A stretch of 64,000 nt of DNA. Origin: an uncultured Brevibacillus sp. (GTDB lineage: Bacteria > Bacillota > Bacilli > Brevibacillales > Brevibacillaceae). How positions within the stretch are numbered: the stretch's first letter is position 1; each line of letters starts with the position of its first letter. Positions 25,472 through 34,862 of this stretch are shown piece by piece. The stretch lies in NCBI RefSeq assembly GCF_947502445.1, contig NZ_CANMZW010000004.1:274170-338169 (forward strand), given 5' to 3'. The translations under genes and the position numbers were made by a program. Under the pieces are notes generated by a model. It made no database searches, was not told where the DNA came from, and saw only the letters and a list, made by a program, of their open reading frames with translations.

Positions 25472-26600
25472 CCATACCACGCTAAGCGACATTCACTGGG
25501 AACGGATGCGGGACGGGGAATACGCACGCAGCTATTTAGAGCCATTGGTGATATCCGACCCATGCCGCTATGTCCAAAATGTCCAGACACGGGTGCTGGC
25601 ACTAGCCATAGATGATCGAATCATGCCGCTGACTATAAATGAGGGGGAGTATGACAACTCCTATGTTTGCTCTCCATATACGCATTATGTAACCTACGCC
25701 AAGGAGGAGCTGGATATGCTCGGCTCCCCTGTATGGAAGGGCTTGTTTTTCCCGCTCCTGTCAGGGCTGGGAGGGTGGATGAAAGCGAGCCAAAGCAATC
25801 GGATGGTCATCGTCAACAACTGGCTCCTGTCGACGAATTTATACCATGAGATGACAGCAGAGGATGCAGAGCAGATTACCGAGTATTGTGTGGAGCGTTT
25901 TCCAGATCACATCATTGCGTTTCGCTCTGTTTGCCGCAAGCTTTGTCCCGATTTCTACGCTGGTCTGCGCCGGGCAGGCTACATCCTGATTCCCAGTCGT
26001 TACGTGTATTTGTTTCATCCCGATTGGCCTGCCCAAGGAAAGTGGCGCGTCCGCAATACGCTGGGGCGAGATCGGCAATTGCTTGCGCGCTCAGGATATC
26101 GCATTCTGTCTCATGAGGAGCTGGGCGAAGAGTACGCCGAGCGAATCGTTGCGTTGTACAACGCTTTGTACCTGGATAAATATTCCCAGCATAACCCGCA
26201 GTTTACGACGGAGTTCATCCGGCTGGCGATGCAAAAAAAGACGCTGACCCTCATCGGACTGGAAAAGGAGGGGAGCCTGGACGGCATCCTCGGTTACTTT
26301 CAGCGAAATGGTGTCATGACGACACCCCTGTTTGGCTATGATACGTCCTTGCCCAAACAGACAGGCTTGTATCGGATGCTGTCCAGTCTCCTCGTCAGGG
26401 AAGCGGAGCGCCAAGGAATCCTGCTTCATCAGAGTGCCGGTGTCGGTGCGTTCAAAGCGGACAGAGGAGCGCTAGGCGAGCCGGAATATACGGCTGTGTA
26501 CGTCAACCACTTGCCTATATATCGTCGTGGAATATGGCAGGTCATGGCTTTCCTACTGGAGAAAATCGGCATCAGGATGGTGGAGAAGTACAAGTTATAG
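25440..26600 (+). CDS. GNAT-like acyltransferase, last gene of the biosynthetic operon
   Basis: The 386-residue protein overlaps the adenylating gene by 32 bases. Its N-terminal half (SPYTHYVTYAKEEL, RMVIVNNWLLSTNLY) and C-terminal half (RIVALYNALYLDKYSQHNPQFTTEFIRLA, then DGILGYFQRNGVMTTPLFGYD) look like a tandem GNAT/FemX-type fold, as in enzymes transferring acyl or aminoacyl groups. No acetyl-CoA loop of the classical form is evident, so the assignment is by fold pattern only. The coupling suggests it acts on the product of the previous enzyme. There is no good ribosome-binding site, consistent with translational coupling. Confidence 0.6.
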   Translation: MSSSKTIAVHDHTTLSDIHWERMRDGEYARSYLEPLVISDPCRYVQNVQTRVLALAIDDRIMPLTINEGEYDNSYVCSPYTHYVTYAKEELDMLGSPVWKGLFFPLLSGLGGWMKASQSNRMVIVNNWLLSTNLYHEMTAEDAEQITEYCVERFPDHIIAFRSVCRKLCPDFYAGLRRAGYILIPSRYVYLFHPDWPAQGKWRVRNTLGRDRQLLARSGYRILSHEELGEEYAERIVALYNALYLDKYSQHNPQFTTEFIRLAMQKKTLTLIGLEKEGSLDGILGYFQRNGVMTTPLFGYDTSLPKQTGLYRMLSSLLVREAERQGILLHQSAGVGAFKADRGALGEPEYTAVYVNHLPIYRRGIWQVMAFLLEKIGIRMVEKYKL

Positions 26601-26688
26601 CGATTCCCCACACTTCGGTTACTGTCGAAGTATCTCTCATGTACACTACGTGTAGCATCTAGTTGCTAGAAATGGGGGAAGCAACAAC

Positions 26689-27576
26689 ATGAATCCGGTT
26701 TTGTTCGGTATTTTGGTCGTCATTACGACTTCGCTGATGGGCTCATCCTTTGCTGTGGGAAAAATCGGGCTGACTTACTTCTCGCCGCTGCTCCTGGTGG
26801 GACTTCGTTTTACCCTTGCCGGTTTGTTGATGGCCATCTGGGTATGGAAAAAGCCGTTGCCAAAATCGCTCCGGGATTGGGGCAAGATAGGTCTGATCGG
26901 ATTTTTGCAGACCGCAGCGGTGATGGGCTGTATCTTTTTGAGCCTGCGCACAATCACGGCAGGTGAGTCATCCATTTTGACCTTTATGAACCCGCTATTG
27001 GTAGTTATCTGGGGGACGCTGTTTTTAGGTGTATCCTATCGATTGTCACAATGGGCGGGCGTGCTGATTGGAATTTTTGGCGTCTTTATTACGCTTGGCT
27101 TTCATCTGCAATGGGAGACAGGGACGCTTTTTGGAATCGGGTCTGCTGTTTCGTGGTCGATCGCTACGGTTTTGATCAAAAAGTGGGGAGTCCGCTTCAA
27201 TGTGTGGGTGATGACAGCATATCAAATGCTGTTCGGGGGCATCCTGTTGCTCCTGATGGGCGTAACCTTGGAGACACCAAAGCTGATCATTACGCCAACA
27301 TCTCTCGTCATCGTACTATGGCTTGCCATCATGGCGTCAATCGTACAATTCGCCACCTGGTTCTTTTTGCTCAATCAAGGCGATCCAGGCAGGACGAGTG
27401 CCTTTTTGTTCCTGGCTCCGTTTTTTGGGGTACTGTCAGGCTGGGTTCTTCTCGGTGAGGTTGTCAAATGGCATGTGTATGCGGGAGGGCTGCTTATCTT
27501 TGTGGGAATTTTCCTCGTCAACTGGACGTTTGCCCCTGGTAGGAGATTGCAGCAGTCAAAAAGAGAGAGCGCATAG
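26689..27576 (+). CDS. EamA/DMT-family transporter
   Basis: The 295-residue protein has ten predicted hydrophobic helices in two homologous halves of five, as in RhaT/EamA drug-metabolite exporters; the second-half motif FLLNQGDPGRTSAFLFLAPFFGVLSGWVLLGE is typical. It begins 88 bases after the biosynthetic operon, with GGGGGAAGC before its ATG, and may export that product, although the spacing leaves room for its own promoter. It converges with the ArsR gene at a shared terminator. Confidence 0.88.
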   Translation: MNPVLFGILVVITTSLMGSSFAVGKIGLTYFSPLLLVGLRFTLAGLLMAIWVWKKPLPKSLRDWGKIGLIGFLQTAAVMGCIFLSLRTITAGESSILTFMNPLLVVIWGTLFLGVSYRLSQWAGVLIGIFGVFITLGFHLQWETGTLFGIGSAVSWSIATVLIKKWGVRFNVWVMTAYQMLFGGILLLLMGVTLETPKLIITPTSLVIVLWLAIMASIVQFATWFFLLNQGDPGRTSAFLFLAPFFGVLSGWVLLGEVVKWHVYAGGLLIFVGIFLVNWTFAPGRRLQQSKRESA

Positions 27577-27580
27577 AACA

Positions 27581-27624
27581 ACGGGAAGTGACTCTTTTTC
27601 AGAGCTGCTTCCCGTCTTCTATTT
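27581..27624. terminator. Terminator between convergent genes
   Basis: ACGGGAAG pairs with CTTCCCGT, with inner ACTCT/AGAGC pairing, followed by CTTCTATTTT. It lies after the EamA gene and overlaps the end of the ArsR gene. Confidence 0.6.
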
Positions 27625-28303
27625 TCAGGCCGAATTCGTTGAAAAGACCCGTAGCGCCTTCAGGAGTGATACGAACCGCCCTACCGCCAGGCAGACGCTC
27701 GATCCAGCCTAACTCAAACAATCGTTTGGTCAACGAGGCTCCGAGACTTCCCGCGAGATGGTGGCGCCGCTCACTCCAGTCCAAACATTGTCTTGCAAAA
27801 CGTCGTTTGCTTTTGGGCTTGCCCTCAACCTCTACACCGAGTGCCAGCAGCTTTTGTTTGCCTGCTTCGTTCAGTACATAATCCTGTCCAGATGCCTCGA
27901 TCAGCTGCTGCTCAATCATTTTTTGAGTTAACGCAACACCGATTTCACCCGCCAGATGGTCATAGCAAGTTCTGGCGAATCGCATGGCCCGCAATTGATC
28001 AGATTCCCGCAAGGAACGAACCGGCTTTGGGGTAGCAATTGTGAGCAAAGCCTCTAATGCATGAGCGACTTCAGCACTAGCCAGTCGATAATAACGGTGT
28101 CTGCCGTGAGATTCGCTGACGAGCAAACCGCCCTCGACGAGCTTGGACAGATGAGTGCTTGCTGTTTGGGGTGTCACACGTGCTGCACGTGCCAATTCGC
28201 TGGCAGGCAAGGCTTTGCCGCTTAATAAACTGACGAGGATCGAGACGCGAGACGGCTCTCCGATCAAAGAAGCGATCTCCACGATATTTGGACTGGTATT
28301 CAA
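27599..28303 (-). CDS. ArsR-family transcriptional regulator
   Basis: The 234 residues begin with an ArsR winged helix (IGEPSRVSILVSLLSGKALPASELARAARVTPQTASTHLSKL in outline, recognition helix near 42-57) and extend with a longer C-terminal domain, QRRARFARTCYDHLAGEIGVALTQ-like, repeated as LDWSERRHHLAGSLGASLTKRL. CYDHLAG/RHHLAG repeats occur in ArsR relatives with an extra dimer or ligand domain. No metal cysteine box (CVC) is present, so the effector is probably not arsenite or zinc. It reads towards the EamA gene, and its own promoter lies at about 28.3-28.4 kb. Confidence 0.85.
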   Translation of the reverse strand: MNTSPNIVEIASLIGEPSRVSILVSLLSGKALPASELARAARVTPQTASTHLSKLVEGGLLVSESHGRHRYYRLASAEVAHALEALLTIATPKPVRSLRESDQLRAMRFARTCYDHLAGEIGVALTQKMIEQQLIEASGQDYVLNEAGKQKLLALGVEVEGKPKSKRRFARQCLDWSERRHHLAGSLGASLTKRLFELGWIERLPGGRAVRITPEGATGLFNEFGLKIEDGKQL

Positions 28304-28517
28304 CCGCTAGTACCCCCTTTATGCTCTCTCCCTCATTATATACCACAGACAAAAATCAGTAGTAGGTCTATCGTTCTGGCGCCATTCATACATGAATAGG
28401 TACATCTAACGAATCGTCATGGAAATGCTCTACCATTTTGGAAAAACAAACCATAGTCTAGTAGAATAAGTTCAGGAAGGCTGAATCTTTCTCTGCTGAA
28501 AGGAAGAGGTTCTATAG

Positions 28518-28937
28518 ATGAGAATCGCAGTAACCGTCAAAAGTATCGGTAAACGCAAGAATGCTTTAAGCCGCATTCCTGTTGAGCTTGCACAAACACC
28601 TCAGACACTGAGGGAATTGATAGAAGCGTTAGTAGAGTGGAATATTCGCGGATTGGTAGAAAAGCAGCAAAACATCCCTCTGGTACCGTATTTGACAGAA
28701 GGAGAGGTCATAGAGCATGCAGAGACTGGAAAGGTAGGCTTCGGTGCGATTTACAATGATGCCCTGCCCGATGTTCAAAAAGCGATGGGTACGGCAATCC
28801 AGGCTTTTGAAGACGGATTGTACCGTGTATTTATTTCAGACGAGGAAGCAGAAGCCCTCGAGGCTCCGCTCTCGTTGAAGAACGAGGATGAGGTCGTGTT
28901 GATTCGCTTCACAATGCTGGCTGGAAGCTTATGGTGA
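28518..28937 (+). CDS. Small partner protein encoded before the DUF4132 gene
   Basis: The 139-residue protein has no signal or membrane segment. It contains PQTLRELIEALVEWNIRGL in its first half and FEDGLYRVFISDEEAEAL with a closing VVLIRFTMLAGSLW, an alpha/beta layout without known catalytic motif. It ends 13 bases before the 1657-residue gene and has GGAAGAGG upstream, so the pair forms an operon. I know no function; the constant adjacency would suggest a regulator or subunit of the large protein. Confidence 0.75.
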   Translation: MRIAVTVKSIGKRKNALSRIPVELAQTPQTLRELIEALVEWNIRGLVEKQQNIPLVPYLTEGEVIEHAETGKVGFGAIYNDALPDVQKAMGTAIQAFEDGLYRVFISDEEAEALEAPLSLKNEDEVVLIRFTMLAGSLW

Positions 28938-28950
28938 GAGGAGCAATGAG

Positions 28951-31900
28951 ATGAATAAAGAGGATCAAAACCAAGTGGCACGGGAAATTTTGCATGAAAA
29001 AGCAGAGGGCATGGCAAAAGATTTGCAACCTCTTGCACACTTGTTGATCGGAATGAGTGAAACGGGGCACATCGATGCCGAAGTGATGGAGCAGTGTAAA
29101 AAGAATTTGATAGAAATGGCCGCTGGTGAAGAAGACCGTTTATTTGAGCCGCTCGTTTGTGTACTCGAGCAACTGGCAAACAAAGAGCAGGCAGATGTGC
29201 TTCGTCATATCATCGATCATGCAGTTGAGTATCCATACGCGCAGGGATACTACCGACGACCGTTTCGAACGACTGAGGCTGCCCTGCATATGGAACGGAT
29301 CATCCAAAGAACAGCTGCTCTGCTGCTTATGGACAGAAAGCAATTCAAGCTGATTGACTTTTTAAGCGAAGCAGATTATGCCCCAGGGAGGGAATATTAC
29401 CTCAAGGTGGCAATCGGCGATCTCATCGGCTATGAGCTGGACCGTGGAAACGAGCAGGTACGGAATGCCTTGACGAACATCATTTACGGGGACAACCAGA
29501 CTGCTCTCTTATCCCACGAGATGATCAAGGGTATTTTCCTAAGCCATCAGGAAGACATGTACCAGATGGTTGGGGAGCTGCTTAAAGCTGCCAGGCTGCA
29601 AGAGGGCCTGCGTCAGAGCATCGTAGAGCGGATGGACGAGGGAACGCTATCGGCAAATCTGCACATCCTCAAGCTGATCATTGACGAAGGCTATATTCGC
29701 TACAGCTCTGTGGTGCGTGCATTGGGAGTCTGGACAGGCATGAATCTGGAGGCAGCCAATCAGCGTGTGGCTGGTCAGTTGATCGAGCAGGTGTATCGGG
29801 CATTGACAGAGGACGAGCTGCGCGTGCAATGGCAGGACAGCAGTAATGCCAACGAGATCTTTATCGCACTCTGGGCAAGTGCCGTCTATGAGGAAAGAGA
29901 CCTGTACGAGAGCATCGAACGTTTGATGAAACAAGGCCAGCGTCACCAGAAAATCGTTGCCCAATACGTACTTGTCAACAGCCAAAACCGCGAGCTGCGG
30001 ATGCGTCTGGCCAGAGAACAGCTTGATGTGACCGATCCAGAGCTGCAATATTGGGTGCTGACCAATTATTGCTACAACTACTTTCCGATCTGGCGGCGGC
30101 CTGGAGCGGCAGCGGACGAGCCGACGATTCGGTTCGACCGTACGGAAGCGTTGGAGGACAAAAACGAGCGTATTCGGGACTTCCAGCAGTTGCTTGCCAT
30201 GTTTGACAATATGGCTAAAGAGTACTCTTCACCATCCAAAGCACTCGATTTTGTACATGTCCAGTACACCTCTGATTTGCCTGTCGAAAAGATGCTTTAT
30301 TTGACTGCGTACGATATGGACGAGGGCTTCATTGAACAGCTGATCTCCCGCAAGGAAAGGCTGAGCCCTGACCAACGCGGAGCTTTATTGTCCCACTTTA
30401 TGGCTAACAAGAACAATCCGGTGCTACGCGCATTTATTCTGGAGAGCTTGACAGATAAAAGTATGAAAAACCGTGAGCATGCGCTGGAGCAATTAAAAGA
30501 CACAGTGCTCACAGATGATGAGCTAAGCCAAATGGAGGAATTGCTGAAGCTGAAGACCGGATCGCTACGTCAGAGCACGATCGGAGTCTTGCTGCTGCAG
30601 CAGGAAGAGAATGTGGCGGCTTCCCTGACACGATTGCTCCAGGCAGGAAACGAGCTGCAACGGCTGGGTGGACTAGAGGTGCTGGTTGAAATCGGGAAAG
30701 ACACGGAGCGCCAAGAGCAATTGACTCGGTTGCAGCCTTTGACAGCGTTGATCAAGGAACCGACAGGCAAAGAACAGGCAATGCTAGACAGTCTGGGGCA
30801 AAAGAGCGGGACAAGCAAAGAAGATGGCTTCGGCTTGTTTGATCCTGCAGCTACAGAACCGTGGCTGTTGGAAAAGAAGGACGCCGGGGAATTTTCGCTG
30901 CAAAAGGACGTGTTCACCCTTACGCAGGAGAGGGCCAAGAAATTTTTACAGGGCTTGGATGAGCTGGTCCATAAGCATCGCGATGTGGAATATGTATCTG
31001 AATACTACTCCGGTTACAAGGATACGCTCCTGATTGGCGTGAATCTGCGAGAGACAAGGAACTTTTATAACGGGGAAGATGAGGAGGAAGCAGTCTCCTA
31101 TTTGGAGCGCTACCCGTTGCACGAAGAGTGGCGTGCGTATTTGGAGCAGAACCAGCCTACGTCACAGGAGCTGATGCAGCTGTACTTTTACACGGTACTG
31201 AAATCATTCGATTATACGCTCGACCATTTTTATAGTGCCTTCTCGGATGAAATGGATTACTCGGAACTCCGAAAGCACAAGCTTTTGGAAGGCACGCGCA
31301 AGGCGTATATAGAAAAGGTATATCCGCTTTCGGTGCTAGTAGAAATTCAGGACGTATTTAAGGAATTGACCTACACTGATCAGGTTTGTCAATTAGTTCG
31401 CGCCTTCTACTTGGACACGGATAAAAAAGAAACGTTTGCGATTACGAATCTGGCAACAATCAAGCTGATTCAGGAAACGGAAGCATGGGATGCCAAGCAA
31501 AGGCGGGGCGTATTTGAGCTGGTGACAAGACCTTGGCTTGGTATGACGCGCAACCGTGTCCATGATGAGGAGTCATTCCGAGCCTATTATCACACAGCCT
31601 TTGCCTTTGATCAGATGGTCGATACAACGCGCCAAAGCTCATCGATTTCGCTGGAGGAAAGATTGCGCGCCATTGAAAAAGGCATCATTGGAGATAACGA
31701 GCTGTATAAAGCGCTGCTTGGCAGCTTTGACAGCCGTAGCTATATATGGAGTCTGACCTCTGGACACAATGGCAAGCTAGAGGAGAGTTCAAAGGTAATC
31801 GCGATTCGGAATACAGTAGTGGATCGCATCGTCAGCATCGAGCTGACTCGAGGCGATCTGCCTACAGAAGTGACAACTTTTGTGACCAGGGTCCTGCGTA

Positions 31901-33924
31901 TTGAAGGAATGGAATATTGGGTGCGTATTTTGGCGGGGCTTGACCGGGATGCATTCGTACGCGGATACATATCCGGCTACGACGAAAACCTGACGAAAAA
32001 GGAAGCCTTCAGTCATCTGCTGAAAAATTGCCATCCACGTGCTGGCGAAGATGCCGCGATGCTGGGCAAGCTGCTCAAAGAGCATAGAGGAATCACGGAG
32101 AAGCGCCTGCTTGAGGCGGCGATGTACGCACCTCAGTGGATCGAAATTGTTGCAGAGCATTTGGGCTGGGAAGGCTTGCGTAGTGCAGCCTGGTATTTCC
32201 ACGCCCATATCAACGAGAGCTTCTCTGCCGAAAAAGAGACAGTCGTCGCTCACTATTCTCCCATCACACCGAAAGATTTCAACGATGGGGCATTTGATAT
32301 TGGCTGGTTCCAGGAGGCGTATCAGACCCTCGGGGAAAAGCGCTTCAAGCTGCTGTATGAGTGTGCCAAGTACATTTCCGCAGGTGCCAACCATCGCCGT
32401 TCCCAGCTGTTTGCGGATGCGACGCTGGGTAAGCTGGAACTGGTAGAAATGAGGGCGTCTGCCGCTGAGAAGCGAAACAAGGATCATTTGCTTAGCTATA
32501 GCTTGATTCCGCTGAGCGTAAAACGGGAGCAGGATCTGCGGGAGCGCTATGATTTCATTCAGCAGTTCCTTATGCAGAGCAAGAAATTTGGTGCGCAGCG
32601 CAGAGCAAGTGAAGGCATCGCCTCGCATATCGCCTTGGACAATCTGGCACGCAATGCCGGGTACAGAGATGTTACGCGTTTGAAATGGGATATGGAAGCA
32701 CGCAAGGTGGATGAGATGAAAGCACACTTCGAGCCGCATTCCCTGGATGAGGAGACGACGGTACAGCTGGTTGTTGACGATGAGGGGCAAGCGGAGATCA
32801 AAATAAGCCGCAAGGGCAAGGAGCTCAAGTCTGTTCCAGCGAAACATAAGAAGGATGAGTATATCCTTTCGTTAAAAGAAATGAAGTCGGAGCTTACCGA
32901 GCAGTACCGCAGGGCGCGCCAAGAGCTGGAGCGCTCCATGACAACAGGCAATTCTTTTACCGGCAAGGAATTGGCAGGCTTGGACGGCAATCCGGTTATT
33001 CGTCCGATGCTCCGCTCTCTGGTCTTCAAGTTTGGGGATCATCTGGGGTACTATGAGGGAGAAATCGAATCGCTCCGTGACCCGTCAGGCAAGCTTGTCG
33101 GTTTGACGGACGAGGATGAAGTGCAGATTGCCCATCCCGTGCATCTGTACAAGAGTGGGCAGTGGAGTACATTCCAGCGTGACCTGTTCGACAGAGAGCT
33201 GCGCCAGCCATTCAAGCAGGTGTTTCGCGAGCTGTACGTACCAAACGCTGACGAGCTTGCACATGCGACTCATTCCCGCCGCTATGCGGGCTATCAGGTT
33301 CAACCGAAAAAGACAGTGGCTCTCCTGAGAGGCAGACAATGGACCGTCAGCTATGAGGAAGGCTTGCAAAAAGTGTTTTATACAGAAAATCTGATTGCGA
33401 GTCTGTATGCCATGGCCGATTGGTTTTCTCCGTCTGATACGGAAGCGCCTACCCTTGAGGTCATTTCGTTCAAGGATCGTACGACGTACCAAAGCGTAGG
33501 ACTGGATCAAGTTCCACCGGTCTTGTTCTCCGAGGTGATGAGAGACGTAGATCTTGTCGTGAGCGTTGCTCATGTTGGCGGGGTAGACCCAGAAGCGAGC
33601 TTGACGACGATCGAGATGCGCCATGCGATCGTTCAGGAATCGCTTCGTCTGTTGAAGCTGAAAAATGTAAGGCTGGACGGAAATTACGCGCGTGTAGATG
33701 GAAGTCTTGGAGAGTTTGCCGTGCATTTGGGTAGCGGAATGGTTTATAAGCAGGCAACGGGTGCTCTGCATATTATTCCGGTTCATTCGCAGCATCGGGG
33801 ACGCATCTTCCTGCCGTTCCTCGACGAAGATCCGAAGACAGCAGAGATCTTATCCAAAATCGTCATGCTGGCAGAGGATACGAAAATCAAGGACCCACAA
33901 ATATTGATGCAGCTGCAAAGCTAG
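28951..33924 (+). CDS. Giant DUF4132 domain protein
   Basis: At 1657 residues this is a very large cytosolic protein. The first 1100 or so residues are alpha-helical, with HEAT-like leucine spacing (for example IVERMDEGTLSANLHILKLI). The last 550 match the DUF4132 domain, as in E. coli MolR/YehI: a helical lead-in near 1260, PMLRSLVFKFGDHLGYY, the HPVHLYKSGQW box and FKQVFRELYVPN. No signal peptide, walker motif or nuclease motif is evident. Such proteins have been connected with molybdate physiology by name only and with conflict or stress systems by comparative genomics; neither is demonstrated. GAGAGGAGC precedes the ATG. It is co-oriented with the 139-residue partner and followed by a terminator. 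Confidence 0.85.
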   Translation: MNKEDQNQVAREILHEKAEGMAKDLQPLAHLLIGMSETGHIDAEVMEQCKKNLIEMAAGEEDRLFEPLVCVLEQLANKEQADVLRHIIDHAVEYPYAQGYYRRPFRTTEAALHMERIIQRTAALLLMDRKQFKLIDFLSEADYAPGREYYLKVAIGDLIGYELDRGNEQVRNALTNIIYGDNQTALLSHEMIKGIFLSHQEDMYQMVGELLKAARLQEGLRQSIVERMDEGTLSANLHILKLIIDEGYIRYSSVVRALGVWTGMNLEAANQRVAGQLIEQVYRALTEDELRVQWQDSSNANEIFIALWASAVYEERDLYESIERLMKQGQRHQKIVAQYVLVNSQNRELRMRLAREQLDVTDPELQYWVLTNYCYNYFPIWRRPGAAADEPTIRFDRTEALEDKNERIRDFQQLLAMFDNMAKEYSSPSKALDFVHVQYTSDLPVEKMLYLTAYDMDEGFIEQLISRKERLSPDQRGALLSHFMANKNNPVLRAFILESLTDKSMKNREHALEQLKDTVLTDDELSQMEELLKLKTGSLRQSTIGVLLLQQEENVAASLTRLLQAGNELQRLGGLEVLVEIGKDTERQEQLTRLQPLTALIKEPTGKEQAMLDSLGQKSGTSKEDGFGLFDPAATEPWLLEKKDAGEFSLQKDVFTLTQERAKKFLQGLDELVHKHRDVEYVSEYYSGYKDTLLIGVNLRETRNFYNGEDEEEAVSYLERYPLHEEWRAYLEQNQPTSQELMQLYFYTVLKSFDYTLDHFYSAFSDEMDYSELRKHKLLEGTRKAYIEKVYPLSVLVEIQDVFKELTYTDQVCQLVRAFYLDTDKKETFAITNLATIKLIQETEAWDAKQRRGVFELVTRPWLGMTRNRVHDEESFRAYYHTAFAFDQMVDTTRQSSSISLEERLRAIEKGIIGDNELYKALLGSFDSRSYIWSLTSGHNGKLEESSKVIAIRNTVVDRIVSIELTRGDLPTEVTTFVTRVLRIEGMEYWVRILAGLDRDAFVRGYISGYDENLTKKEAFSHLLKNCHPRAGEDAAMLGKLLKEHRGITEKRLLEAAMYAPQWIEIVAEHLGWEGLRSAAWYFHAHINESFSAEKETVVAHYSPITPKDFNDGAFDIGWFQEAYQTLGEKRFKLLYECAKYISAGANHRRSQLFADATLGKLELVEMRASAAEKRNKDHLLSYSLIPLSVKREQDLRERYDFIQQFLMQSKKFGAQRRASEGIASHIALDNLARNAGYRDVTRLKWDMEARKVDEMKAHFEPHSLDEETTVQLVVDDEGQAEIKISRKGKELKSVPAKHKKDEYILSLKEMKSELTEQYRRARQELERSMTTGNSFTGKELAGLDGNPVIRPMLRSLVFKFGDHLGYYEGEIESLRDPSGKLVGLTDEDEVQIAHPVHLYKSGQWSTFQRDLFDRELRQPFKQVFRELYVPNADELAHATHSRRYAGYQVQPKKTVALLRGRQWTVSYEEGLQKVFYTENLIASLYAMADWFSPSDTEAPTLEVISFKDRTTYQSVGLDQVPPVLFSEVMRDVDLVVSVAHVGGVDPEASLTTIEMRHAIVQESLRLLKLKNVRLDGNYARVDGSLGEFAVHLGSGMVYKQATGALHIIPVHSQHRGRIFLPFLDEDPKTAEILSKIVMLAEDTKIKDPQILMQLQS

Positions 33925-33942
33925 AGCAGCTGGATAAAGAAA

Positions 33943-33999
33943 TCCCCTCTGCGATTGGGAAGGTAAGCATTTTTCCAAGAGGATAGAGGGGAATTTTTA
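33943..33999 (+). terminator. Intrinsic terminator
   Basis: TCCCCTCT pairs with AGAGGGGA, with an inner GGGAAGG/TTTTCC step, followed by ATTTTTATT. It ends the DUF4132 operon. Confidence 0.8.
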
Positions 34000-34023
34000 T
34001 TAGACGAAAGGAGCTTGTAGTTG

Positions 34024-34812
34024 ATGAATAATATGAATCTCGTAAATATACCGGAGGAAGCGATTCAAGCATTAAAGGTTGTGGAGGAGTTACTTGATAG
34101 AACGATAGTGGGTGTATATCTATTCGGCTCTACAGTAATGGGTGGCTTGCGTATGAACAGTGATGTAGATGTTCTCGTGGTTGTGAACCATCGTTTATCT
34201 GAAGAAACTCGAAGAAAGCTAACAGATCGATTACTGCTAATATCAGGAAGGATAGGGAATACAGCTTCTGTGCGCCCACTTGAAGTCACGGTGATTAACC
34301 ATGGGGATGTTGTCCCTTGGAGTTATCCTCCGAAAAATGAATATATCTATGGTGAGTGGCTGAGGGATGATTTTGAGAAAGGACGAGTACCAAAGCCAGC
34401 TTATGATCCTGATTTGGCAATTGTATTAGCACAAGTTAGAAAGAATAGCCTCACTCTTTTTGGTCCGCACGCTTCTGATATGCTTGACCCCGTGCCGATG
34501 ACAGATATTCGCAGAGCGATTATGGAGTCTTTGCCAGGATTGATAGGGGGTACTCATGGTGACGAACGTAACGTGATTTTAACTCTTGCTAGAATGTGGT
34601 TAACGGTGGCTGTTGGTGAAATCGCTCCAAAAGATGTGGCTGCAAAATGGGCTATCCCGCAGTTACCTGCCGAGCATGCGGATGTACTCGACATAGCCAG
34701 AAAGGCCTATCGAGGAGAGTGTGTGGATAACTGGGAAGGAAGGGAGCCCGAGGTGACAGCACTCGTCAATCATATGAAAAACGCAATAGAGTCTTATTTT
34801 GGTGATCAATAA
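34024..34812 (+). CDS. ANT(9)/AadA-like aminoglycoside nucleotidyltransferase
   Basis: The product (262 residues from the ATG) has the nucleotidyltransferase core GVYLFGSTVMGGLRMNSDVDVLVVVN with catalytic Asp pair SDVD, and a C-terminal helical domain (ESLPGLIGGTHGDERNVILTLARMWLTVAVGEIAPKD in outline) as in AadA and ANT(9) enzymes that adenylylate spectinomycin or streptomycin. Whether it confers resistance in this host is unknown. TTG one codon earlier is an alternative start; AAAGGAGC is the ribosome-binding site. It is slightly AT-richer than its neighbours. Confidence 0.88.
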   Translation: MNNMNLVNIPEEAIQALKVVEELLDRTIVGVYLFGSTVMGGLRMNSDVDVLVVVNHRLSEETRRKLTDRLLLISGRIGNTASVRPLEVTVINHGDVVPWSYPPKNEYIYGEWLRDDFEKGRVPKPAYDPDLAIVLAQVRKNSLTLFGPHASDMLDPVPMTDIRRAIMESLPGLIGGTHGDERNVILTLARMWLTVAVGEIAPKDVAAKWAIPQLPAEHADVLDIARKAYRGECVDNWEGREPEVTALVNHMKNAIESYFGDQ

Positions 34813-34817
34813 CGTAT

Positions 34818-34855
34818 ATAAAAGGAATCCCCTAGATGTGTTTGTCTAGGGGAAT
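34818..34855 (-). terminator. Intrinsic terminator of brnQ
   Basis: Arms 34826-34836 and 34845-34855 (ATTCCCCTAGA type) form an 11-bp stem. Read on the minus strand it is followed by TTCCTTTTATAT, so it mainly ends brnQ. Confidence 0.75.
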
Positions 34856-34862
34856 GAATTCA

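Noticed and set aside
26612..26654. Short inverted repeats between the biosynthetic operon and the EamA gene
   Set aside because: ACTTCG/CGAAGT and TACAC/GTGTA are only 5 to 6 bp with no T-run, so neither a terminator nor an operator can be supported.
29647..33795. Long minus-strand open frames inside the DUF4132 gene, up to 352 codons
   Set aside because: They lie wholly within a well-supported gene on the other strand, have no ribosome-binding sites and no family-like sequence. They are codon shadows.
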